Assembly: GCF_018691265.1 (NCBI RefSeq)
Contig: NW_024881321.1
Location: 22,046,198-22,110,197 of the forward strand
DNA length: 64,000 bases
From: Tyto alba
Taxonomy: Eukaryota > Chordata > Aves > Strigiformes > Tytonidae
Direction: 5' to 3'
Positions 48,605-59,902 of the stretch are shown piece after piece; the first letter of the stretch is position 1, and every line of letters starts with the position of its first letter. Both the position numbers and the translations under genes were made by a program. The notes under the pieces were generated by a model that was not told the origin of the DNA, made no database searches, and worked only from the letters and a program-made list of their open reading frames with translations.

Positions 48605-51600
48605 CTGTAAGACCAACTCATTGCTTTATAGAATACTAAATAACCAAGTGAAGTTAAAATGGTGTAGACTTGTGAAATATATTAGGAGTACAAATAAAGT
48701 ATGCTACCTGAAACTAATTCTGATCAGTTCACAAGATGCAGATATTTGGAAAGTTTTTCAGAATTTATTTTCAGTGTAATCAATGTAATTTTAACCTTTT
48801 TATCCTTTAATTAACTTTTCCTAGTTTTGATAGAAAACTTTGAATGGCATTTGAGGTAAATGTAGTAAATATGAGAACCTGTTGTAAATGAATCTTGCCT
48901 CATTTTAGGTGCCTAATTAGTTCAATTTTATACGAATTTATGTAATTATTTTATGAATATGTATAAATCTGTTGCATTTATCAATTATTAATGCTTTCAG
49001 GTATCAAGATGGAGCTGCCAGGTATGATTTTGGAATTAAAAGACGCCTCATGCTTCTGGAGTAGGTGGTGGAGAACCACTGGAAAGGCATTGGCTGTCTA
49101 AATAGGGCTAGATGCCACAGGTTCTTGAATAGCTTTTGAGTATTCATTATATAGACATCTTTATCAAAACTAGTTGATCTAGGCTGCCTTTACAGCAAAT
49201 GGAGAAAAACATCTATTTATTTTTTCAGGATATGACTAATATGCCCTATTTCAGATATGTACTTTAAGAATAAATTAATTTTCTCTCTAGAGGCACCTGT
49301 AAAGAGGGGTCTAGACAAGTAATGTAGATGCAATGATGTTCATTTGGTCATATGGGTTTTCCACCTTCTTTCCGTATCCCCATATCACATACGTAAGGTG
49401 GGCACGTCTTTGGATCCCTGAGCTAGTGCTGACCAAACCAATTCCAGAGCTGTTAAAACTTATCTAAAGAGTTCTGCCTTTGGGTTAACTAGCACTTGAT
49501 ATTTTTTTTGGCTTTGGACAACTGAAACAGTTGTTGTGATATAAGAGTTAATATTTTTATGTAAAGAACATACAGGTGCAGTATTTGATCCAGTGCATCA
49601 GGTTTGGCTTCCAAGCTAGAATTTAGACCTCTTGCCTGATTGGTATTTTCTATCAGCTGGGTTATACATACCATTTTCCACTATTCTGACTGCTATGGGT
49701 TTCATTTATAGATGTTCAACTTTCTTCCAGTGGGTTAGGAATTTAGATATCCTAGGTATATATTTTAGTATTTAATAGATAATTTCTCTTACAACCCAAA
49801 ATATATATGGAATACATATTGTATATCTAAGCCATAAAATATTTTAGTCCCTATTCAGAATTATCCATTTTTCCCTACATGTAGTAACAGTTGATTTTTA
49901 AATGTGATATTTGGTGAAATTGGAAGTCTGATAACTATTAGGTTTATGGAGCAAAGATAAACTTTTCCATGTTATAGATTTATGCAATATGTGTTTTATA
50001 CACATGGAAATAAAATAAGCCTTTCATTTCATTTGATTTTATGTCTTCCGTTGGCCAAATCAAATAATCTTTTTCTCTTGGAAACTCCTCCTTACGTAGA
50101 TAGTCTTTATATTTCAACAACTGTTCATGTGAATAACTACTAATTGTATATACTGTAAAACTAACACCAGAGACATTAACCCCCCAAAAGGTGAAAATTA
50201 CTATAAGTTTAAGTTTTTGAAGCATGGAAAAGTACAAAGCAGACATGAGGTATGTTGAGATAATCTTATGTTTAAACTGAGACAGAAGACTTGCAGAGTT
50301 TGAGTCTCAGGCAGTCTTACTAGGGAAGTGATAAAACTCATGAACATTTCAATTATTACCTAGCACAAATGGCATGCTAGAACTGTCTGATTCAAACAGA
50401 CTAATTATAAGGTATTTATGAATTCTGCCAGTATCTGTACCAGTCTTCATGATGATCATTATTTTCAGAGACTAAGCACTGTAGTTGACTCATGATGGTT
50501 TATAAATAAAATAATCAAATCTTCCAGTTCTAGGCCTAAATATTAAGTGAAACATAAATAATGTCTAAACTATAAACTAAAGTACATTTGAAATGAGCTG
50601 AAATACCTACTTTACAACTATCATTTCTAGATAAAACACTTGATTAAAAAGAAGAAATATCCAACTACATGGAAATTATGGTCAATTTCAGGATATAGGT
50701 TTCTAGATTTGTTTTCCAGTTTATGTATGGACACTGTGGCTTGCACAGCCAAAAGAATTTCATATAGCATCAGTTTTATGCCTGCAAAAGGAAGGCTGTT
50801 GTATTTTATTCTCTTCTTGATTTATTTTTCTTTCTTCTGTCTCTCTAGGCCAACAAACTGATAACATCTATGTATGAGATCAGCTTCATTAATTGTGCAG
50901 GAATTGCACATAGTTTTTCAATTAAGATAATTTGTAAGCATTTATAGGATTGGGAATTTAAATTATTACACCTTTGGGGATAATTGTTGCTTTCTGTGTT
51001 TTTGGGTTGCTAAGTGCAATGGAAACTTGATTTTGTTCATGCTTTAAACCCAATATTTAATACAGATCACAATCTATATGTAGATAGGTATACCGATCAG
51101 CATTCTGTTGATAGAAGAATTTTCCCCTTTCAAGCCTGACATTATCACAAATTGCACAAACACCAATCATCTTTACCTAAATGTTTTTTGATTCAAAGAT
51201 TAGTAGTCGCTTGCATTCTCTGTTCAGTGAAGACATAAAGTTAAATACATATCTGTAGCCTTACCTACTCAAAAACCTATAAATGTTATGGTTTTAAATA
51301 TTGTAGACTATTTAAGAGACTTAAGATAAAAGTGTAGCCACTGATTATAATTCCACAAAAGCCAAATTCATTTGCATGAGTGGCAACAATATACATCATA
51401 GAACTGCACACCAGAACAATTTTTGAAGACATAGTGTCCCAACAGGCAAAACAAACTGGAAAGTAACATTGCCTTTGTAAAATAAAGACTTTTTCATAGC
51501 TTCATAGTGGGGGAAAATTATCAGTGATCCTGTACCTACATGAGTAAATCTTCATATTTGTAATTTTTTTAAAAGGGGGTTAATACTAAGGCAGCAAAAT

Positions 51601-51786
51601 TTACAGACATTAATTGGTACAGTGAAACCTATGCAAATCAAGTAGTTGTGTAGATGATCTAACAAAATGGGGCATTAAAACAAGTTACCAGATTCAAGTG
51701 CTAAGTGATGTGTATTGAAGTGACTGGAAGCAGTTAAAGTATACGGAACCTGTAGTACTCTCCTGAATTAGTTATTAATACTCAGA

Positions 51787-52277
51787 TGTCCTGGTTGGGG
51801 CTGGACTAGAGTTCCAGTTGGTCTGGCAGTGGGAGGAGTGCTGCAGCACCCTGAGACCCCAGGGGCTCCCCAGGTCCCAGTGCCCTCACCTGTGTGTGGG
51901 GGCGGGGGGAGCACAGCTGGAGGGCTGGGCCCCGATTGGCTGATAGTCCATGTCATGTGACATTGTGCTCACTATATAAAGGCAGGAGTGGGCCAGGAGG
52001 GGCTCTCACTTCCTGGAGTGTTGCTGTGGTGCCTTTGTGTTGGGGATCGCTGGCTGGGAGCAGGTGGGTGTTGGTGGGTGGATGGTGAGCAGCTGTATGG
52101 TACGTTACCTGCTGATACTGCTGTCAGCGTATTGTTCTGTTACTGTTATTAAACTGTTTTTATCTCAACTCGTGAGTCTCCCTTTGCCCCTCTGATTCCC
52201 TCCCCATTCCCAAGTGGGGGGAGGGTGGGTGAGCGACTGCATGGCATTTAGCTGCTGAGTAGGCTCAAACGATGACA
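51787..52277 (+). mobile_element. Solo LTR, 491 bp, perfect TSD TCAGA
   Basis: TGTCCTGGTTGGGGCTGG start and 'aaacgatgaca' end, with TCAGA at 51782-51786 and 52278-52282. 'cactatataaaggcagg' (TATA box, about 51970) and ATTAAA near 52149 are followed by 'tctcaactcgtgagtctccc', shared with 25221-25817. No internal genes. Confidence 0.92.
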
Positions 52278-52313
52278 TCAGAGAAAAAAGAAAACTTTTA
52301 AGTCTTTGAGTAT

Positions 52314-53043
52314 TGTCGCGATTGAGAGACGGGACGCAGCTTGATGCAAGCGAAGTGTCCAATTTATTATGATTTTTCACATACTTTTATACTAGTTCCT
52401 AGATAGCATGTTACACACTATTTGGTTTCTTTAAGGTGTACCAAAGATTTATTGGCTTACATTCTACATCAGTTATTCAAGGATTAGCTAATGCTAAAGG
52501 TTTTTTTTTCTAAGCATACACTTTCTAATTGCAACATTCCTATCTATAAAAACAATAACTCCCAGTTACAGGACATCTGCTCCACGGCGCCTAATCTTAA
52601 CATAAACATCAAGTTAGCACCCCCTGTTCCTCCTGCACAGAGTTCTTATCTTATTCTTTCCAAGGTCTGTGACCCACAAGCTCCAGCACGTCTCCTTCTA
52701 TCAATTGTGTGATGCTGGGGGTTTTGCTGAGAGCAGCCAAACCCTAGCCTACAGAGGATCAATACCCATCCTTGCTTAAAAGATGTAAAGACACTTGACA
52801 ACTGTTAGGAAAAGAAGTGAAGAACAAACCACAAAGTAACATAATGTGCTTCTATCAATCAATATGGACCCATGTCTTGACTATGGAATAGGTTTATTAT
52901 CATGTCATTGCAAAGATAATACAAAGAAGATGTGTTAAGACAGGGAAGAGACACAGCGATATGGAAAAGCTTCCATGACCAGGAGAAACAGAGCAGTTCA
53001 GAGATCTTCAGCTTGGAATATACAATGCAGATAGGCTTAAACA
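52314..53043 (-). mobile_element. Solo LTR, 730 bp, perfect 6 bp TSD GAGTAT
   Basis: The plus strand reads TGTCGCGATTGAGAGACGGG to 'aggcttaaaca', flanked by GAGTAT at 52308-52313 and 53044-53049. On the minus strand 'agtataaaagtatg' (TATA, near 52385) precedes AATAAA (plus 'tttatt' near 52362), and the element ends with U5-like '..caatcgcgaca'. A 6 bp duplication is typical of ERVK-like (class II) elements. It starts 36 bp after the previous LTR. Confidence 0.88.
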
Positions 53044-53049
53044 GAGTAT

Positions 53050-56000
53050 TAAATCATTAATTTCATTGAGAAACTACAAAGCAAATAAATTTTTCCTATT
53101 TAGTGTACTAAATTCAGGAACCCCTAACTCACCTAATCGTGAAATTGCTAGGCAAATATGGCATGGTCAAGGAAGTATTTTTAACATATTAAAAAAACAT
53201 ATAGTGGAAACTAATTTTGCCAAAGGATAAAAAAATAAATGTTCAAAAATGCATTAGACTATTTCATGAAATATGCCTTATTAGTGCAGTAAAAAAAATA
53301 ATTCAGTCATAATTTCTTATCCTGGAAGTCTTTAAATAGTGATGGAAGAGACAATAATGGTGATATGAGACAGGATGCAAGACTTTATGGCTTTTGACCT
53401 GATTTTTTATGGCTGGTTTTTTGTAACTTGTATCATACAAAATCTCACATATATCTTGAGAGTAAATACTCCTGAAGTTGTGTCTATAGTGCACTAAATT
53501 AAAAGAAGATGGAAGCTTCATATTCTTAAATACTACGTGACTATTTCTATAACAAATACCCATTTGTCTTAAGGCATTCCTAACATAGCTATTAACAGAT
53601 AAATATTGGAATGAGATTAGTACATTTTAACTGCATGACTCCCATCAAAATCAGTTAGTCTCCCTGAAAGGATGATGAAGAAGAAAACTGGTGTAGAAAT
53701 AAATCAGAAGAATCAGCTTAGAAATATTTTTTTCTACATTTATTTTTCACCAGAAAATTGTTTGGGTTTTGTAAGTCTTGCTGTTTTCTAAAGAATATAT
53801 CTTATGACTTCAGAGACACAGGAGAGAATAGAATTAAAATATCTCTTAACTAGCCAAGATACTGTTCATCTAATTGACTACAATAAGAACTGGGATACTC
53901 AGAAGGCACCTTACAGAATTAATAGATCAGGAGAGATATTTAAACCTTAAAAAAAAAATAAAAATCATGCGACATTAAACATATCAAGTTCTTGCTCTTT
54001 TAAAATAAGGACAATGCTTTCCAAGTCACTGAATTGTTACATTTTGTTTTTCCCTTAAATTCAAATCAGTTGAAATATATATGCTTTGTGTTATGACAAT
54101 TTTAAAGAGGTGAGTCCCCATTTGGGGATAAAGGAATCTTAAGTTTTATTCATCCGTTTCTTAGCGTGCAGAATGGATTTTAGAAGGAAAGTGTTGGAGG
54201 AGAAATCACTGGTCTGGAATATACATTACATATAAAACATAAGAAATTAAGCTGCCAGCAGTAGAATAATAGTGGCAACATACAGATTTTCAAATGCCAG
54301 ACCATGTTTGCCTCAGGTATATAGATATGAAGAACAAATATATTTTGTTACCAAAAAAAAAAAAAAAAAAAGAATTACACCTTGATTTATTTTAATTATT
54401 TTTTCCCCAATCACTTAAATAAATTTCTAAAGTCTTGTTTAGTAAAATGTTTTACAAAAGCATGGTGACATAACACAATTTGAAGAGGTGGTTGGTCGGT
54501 TTGCTTTTTTTCATTTCTTTAACACTTTAACAGGACTATTTCACTTGAGAGACCTGAGCCCTGGCATTTTTGGATCATTGACACTTTTTATTTTGTCATA
54601 TTTTCTCTAGATCAGAAGAAAAGAAAAATCCCAGCTGAGCAGCCCACCTAATTTTTTCTGTAACTGGATGTTCTTCTTGGACATCAATGAGCTTGCCACC
54701 TGTCTAATCAACTTTATTTTTAATGTCCATTTCACCAATCAGATTCCACAAACTCTATCAATAACACAGTATCCAGAATCCAAAGCCCAATAAATGCTTA
54801 AAAACAGCTGTTGAGAAAAAAATATTATCTCTAAGGGAAGTAATGAAATAGTTCACAACAATGAAGTTGAGGAAAGACACCTTATACTATTTCCCCAAGA
54901 GCTAGTAAGTGTAAAAAGTGAAGGCTGCATTGCCATTTGTATATACCAATTTCCTGCCTTTTATTATACAGCAACATTCATAACAGTGAAGAATCCAGTC
55001 TTCATATTGACTGTACTCTAAACTAGGCTGTTACAAAAATCATGGGGGGGGGAAACAAAACAAAACAACAAACCTCAAATAGAAAGAACTGTTGTTACCT
55101 GAAACAAAAAGACACTATTTTAACTTGTTTTAGCTTTTCTAGATCAGAATACCTATCTGGTATCTATAAGCATCTTTAGAAATATTTTTCTTTTTTATTT
55201 TTTTTTTTTTAATAAGTAAGTAATTTTCAGGAAATAAGAAACATAGCTTCTTCTATGTTTCTAGCATTAAAATTCTCCTCAATTATGTCTTATTCATTCT
55301 AAGAATTTATGAATCTTTTTTCTATAAAACATTATTCATAAAATAAAGTGACTTCTGTGTGTTGGTGAATGCTTATCTTCAATGCTTTCTATGGATGATC
55401 ATACATGCTGATATTCATATATTCAAAATCACTGATGATAGTCTGCTTTGGAAGGAAAATAAATGTTTTCTCTTTTAAGGTACAAGAAACTTTAATTGGA
55501 CAGTGCTATTTCTTTTTTTCTGGCTTGGAGAAATTTGAAGATCTGAACTGATTCCATAAATTTGTTATTCTTGGCTTAACCTAGAGCAACTATGCCATTT
55601 TCTTGTAGTCAGTATAATGCTGGATCTTAGAGTTAGAACTGCTTTCCAAGCTAGGAAAGATTTCCCTCTAGGGTCTTTTGGAGGGTATTGCTGCAGAAAT
55701 AGTTGATGGGAAAACCAGAAGGAAATGTTGGAAACTAAACTGTATTTTAGGAGTTCAACCATTGAGTAACTTACATACCTGCTCCTGTCCAAGATCTTAA
55801 TTTAGTTCCTTGTTCTTAAGTTGTCCTTTAATACAGCAAGAACTACTGCGACATCAGCATTGTTCAAAATGATATCTCACCCAAAGAAGAAAATTACTAA
55901 GTAAAATTATCACTTTACTTGAGTCTACTTTACATTTCTTAAAACTGACTTATGGAAATTACTTAGTGCATTTAATCATTCCATAAAGGAATTTTATAGC

Positions 56001-57139
56001 AGGAAGTCTACAAGTACATTTCTGAGAAAATGGGTTAATTTAAATGTGTTAGAAATTGCTATCAACTACAGAAAATCATCCTGTAATAATAATAAAAATT
56101 ACTAATATTAACAACTTGAAACACCAATTTTATGTAACCATAAGATCACTGTACTCATATATATGCATAAAGTTATAACACTGAGAAAACTCAGCTCTTT
56201 AGTTTTGTTTTTGTTTCTGAGCATATACCATTACTGCAGAAGTCAGAGTAACAGCACTTTATGTTTGTTTTTCTTTTTTCCATAAGGCTGTTTTTCCATT
56301 ATCCATGCTTGAGCTTTATTCATGAAAGAAACATTGTTTTGTTTTGCTTTTTCTTAGGCTTATTCATATTTCAGAGAAAACTTTTAGAAGAGGCATAAAA
56401 TAAAGCTCCAAGAAGGACTGTATGGATGACTCTGAACCTTGGCATTCCAGGACAACGTAAGTCACAGCTGAAGCCTACAGTTCAAGCTCAAGTAGCCCAT
56501 ATTATATTTGGAGAACTAAAGAAGAAAGCATTTCAGCACTCTTTATTCTATCTGGACTATAACAAAGAATCTGAGGAGAAAGGAAAGGAAGCGAAGCCAA
56601 GCAAGAGAAAAGAGAAGTGTTCCTTGCTAAAGACAAGCCTAGTTCATACTTTATAGGTTTTTAAAAATGATCAGGTGAGCTTTAAATATACAGTTTCTGA
56701 AATTAAAAGATAGACTCACCTTTGCTGGTGGGTGATGAGGGAAGGGATCTCTCACCTTCTGTATCCTAGAGGTTTGCTCCCAGCGAGCCTTTATGCATTT
56801 TAAACAAGAAGAGTTACAAATGAAGTCATGCCTATTTATGGTAGGATCATTCAAAGAAGTTCAAAATACATTTTCATCTTGAAACCTGACATTATTTCCC
56901 AGGCAGCAATTTTCCTTAAATATATAAAAAAAGGATAAAATAAGAGAGTCATTAATATTGCTTGTATCTGAACATCCAGAGCCAAACTTGAATTAGTTTC
57001 TTTATTAAAAGACATTCAAGCAACTTCTGTGGTTCCCTGTTAAAATGGAATAATTTTTTACAGAATTACACAGTTGGTGTACAATATTATTTTGTGTAAA
57101 CAAATGTCACAAACGAACTCTGTAGGGTCACTGGTGATT
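53050..57139. other. AT-rich intergenic stretch
   Basis: No recognised transposon. It contains A19 at 54353-54371, a T-rich tract near 55190-55211 and two exon-like segments (56358-56456 plus, non-coding; 56720-56831 minus, open). Confidence 0.45.
56720..56831 (-). other. Exon-like open segment
   Basis: On the minus strand the segment ends GCAAAG|gtgagt (near-perfect donor) and begins after 'ccataaatag' (weak acceptor tract). One base plus 37 codons are open, with SSCLKCIKARWEQTSRIQK and RDPFPHHPPAK. A second donor (CAGAAG|gtgaga) lies inside. Its end phase does not fit the next candidate exon directly. No family recognised. Confidence 0.2.
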
Positions 57140-57147
57140 TTCTAGAT

Positions 57148-57440
57148 GAATGATTCTCAGCCATTCCAAGGTGGTGATCTATTAGTTGAAGAAAATAACC
57201 ACTAAATTATATTTACTCTGAAACCAAAAGTGTATTGTTAATAAACACAGTTAATTTTTAATATATTTCAAGAAGCTGGCAAAGACTAGTTGAACTAGAA
57301 GAATAAAATGCAATGAAAATGTAAGGGTTGGGTTTTTCTTTATGTGCTTTTTATTTTAGTTTACTAAGTATTTTTGAAACCAAATTATCTTTTGTGATCC
57401 ACTGCTATCATGTTTTTGATACAAAAGCTGAGAAACACTG
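57148..57440. mobile_element. Old hAT-type miniature transposon, 293 bp
   Basis: The left end 'gaatgattctcagccatt' and the reverse complement of the right end ('cagtgtttctcagc') are imperfect terminal inverted repeats with the TTCTCAGC core known from Charlie-like hAT elements. Eight-base flanks TTCTAGAT (57140-57147) and CTCTAGAA (57441-57448) agree at 6 of 8 positions and fit an hAT-length duplication. Next to the ends, 'ggtggtgatctat' and 'tttgtgatccactg' also resemble such elements. There is no transposase, so it is non-autonomous and ancient. Confidence 0.55.
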
Positions 57441-57448
57441 CTCTAGAA

Positions 57449-59870
57449 ATAAATTTTCATTACTAATTTAGGGTACTCCCTTCCAAATCTGCAGATAGTA
57501 GGAAACCTGTGCCCATGAGAAACATGAAGATCCATTTTGGCAGTACAAAAAAAAAAAAAATCTCAGTTAATTTCAATAAAATAAAGATCGTGTCCTCAGA
57601 CAAGGAAGGGCACTACAACATGTTTATAAAATTTGTATTAGAGATAAAACAGATAAAAAAATGTCAAAAAGCAGATGTAGGTATAAGAAATAAAAGTTTT
57701 AGGTAGTAGTTTCTCCTTGATCTCAAAGTTTATTTTACTCCAGTGAAAAGCACCAAACTGAGCCATCCATCTTTACAGACACATGCTGAGACACAGCCTC
57801 ACATCACATTCAGAATGAAATTTAATTACAGTTATTGGGGTATGTTTCCTCCCTCCCCAATAAACAAACAAACAAAAAAACCCCAGAATCCAAAGTGCAA
57901 AATCTAGCAGTTCCTGCATTAAATAGTTATTCACACAGGAAATGCACGACTCCTGTCATTTGCCTTTCTCACTACCTAGTGTCTGATTTCAGGTAAAAGT
58001 TTAAGGCATTAAAGCTCTGAATGTTTTCCTCTATTTGTTTAGACAACCAGTGTAGCATTGCTCTATGTTTACCTTTCTGAGTGGTCATTTTCCATGACTC
58101 CTTGACAGTTCAATCTGAATATATGCTGAATTGATGAATAAGGCTTTTCAGGGTTGGGAGGTTTGTTTGTTTTGGTGTTTTTTTTCTCCTGACACATGCC
58201 ACTTCTTTTCCAAAGGCAATTAAATCATCCATGACACTTGAGGTAATGGCTCAGTAGATTAAATGAAGGGGAGTCTTTACACAGCCCAGTCTTTTTGAGG
58301 CATAATCAGCTCTGGAAATTGGTTTGATTAAAGTCTGATTGTCTTCAGACCATGAAGTAATACTATGGCTTGGAAAAAAAAAAATGTAGCATATCTGAAG
58401 ATGTGACAATGTTTCCTATGTAAAATGTTCTAATAAAAATATATTGTTTTCCCATTACAGACCTGATCTTACTAAGAACATCACTGTATTTAAATATGAA
58501 TGACAGTATTGCATTTACATTTTGTGAAGATAGACCATGGAGTTGAGTGGTTGAAAGAGTGATTTGGTACAGCTTGGAGAATTTGATTTTGTGTGGAATT
58601 TCTGAGGGCTAATGTGCACAGCTTGCTTTTAATACATTTGTGTGATCTTTATCATAACCACTCTCATGTCTGGATGAGATTCTTGAGCATATTTCAGTCC
58701 TGCTTTCAATAGAAGCATCTCATCAAATGAGATAGAATAAATATCATCAAAGTTCAGACTTTCACTTGGCAGTTCAGCATCTCTTCAGAGCTGGTGAAGA
58801 CAGGCTGTTTCAACAGATGATACAGAACATATAGGATATTTGCTCTGAAATAATATAAGGTAAGGAATCACATATCTCAGGCTGCTAAGCTTGTGGAAGT
58901 TAGTAGCTTTTTACAAAGAATCTCTAAAACCTTTAAGAGAAAGTGTCACCCTATATATTGATATAATGTCTCTTTCAGATGTGAGTTTTGATAGAACCTG
59001 CAAATAGTACTGAAACACCACTAGATATACTATTGTAAGTAGAGATATCTAATCAGTAAACCCTCTGGAAAGGTGCTCATCACTTTCAAACATTAGTTTT
59101 TAAAGCAGATTTAAACATTTTTAAAACCAAGATAAGGAGGCCAGCAGACAGAGAGTACAAAGAATAATACAAACCTTTCTTTACATGTCTTTAAAAGTCT
59201 TGCTTTTTAGAGTGTTGTTTCTACCTAGAAATATCCTATTTATCTACATTGGTTTATTCAGTATTTCAGTTACATACATTATATAATTGATTGTAACTTC
59301 AGGTTTCCAGTTATGACTTGGCTCAACTGCCTACTGTAATTTAATTGTTTTCAGCAAATTAGTTTCATCCTCAAATCAAAACACTTGCATCAGCTGTGCT
59401 GTTGCAGACATGTTGCAGTACTTGCAGCAAATCTACTGAATGTTCTTCTATACTGCTAATAAGAAGGGACATTCAAGTCATTTGTTTATAAGCTGTAAGA
59501 GTTTACAGTGTTGTGAATATCTACTATGTGTAAAAAAACTGGTTTGTGTCTTATAAAACAGAAGTTATATAGTCTCAACCAAATGGGACTTGCATTAAAC
59601 ATTTTAAAAATGTATAAAAACTGAGGTAAGAAGAGATGAGAATGAGAGGAAGTCTGAGAAAATTACTGTTTGCTGGTATAATGTGCATCATCTGGTGGCA
59701 GCTGTACGTATGCTTAGAAACCCAAGAAAATTCAATTGGAATCTTGCTGACTGCATGCTGTCATCAAACAAGAAATAATAAAAGATAAGAACAAAAATTA
59801 AATATGATTTACACAAAGCACAGGAAAAAAAAAAAAAAAATAGACCATTGTAATAAGAGAAATGTGAAAG

Positions 59871-59902
<32 letters not shown>

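Larger units (their letters stand above)
42801..51786. other. Long AT-rich intergenic stretch
   Basis: No recognised transposon. It holds a 149-codon minus frame (43968-44417), a T-rich tract (about 45550-45597), a C13 run (46947-46959), a small GC-rich island near 48125-48200 and exon-like segments at 48572-48604, 49393-49428 (minus) and about 49002-49055 (plus). Confidence 0.4.

Noticed and set aside
49980..50246. 88-codon minus frame with a hydrophobic start and charged tail, resembling a small membrane protein
   Set aside because: A splice-like pair inside it breaks the frame and I recognise no family. Frames of this length are common in this window.
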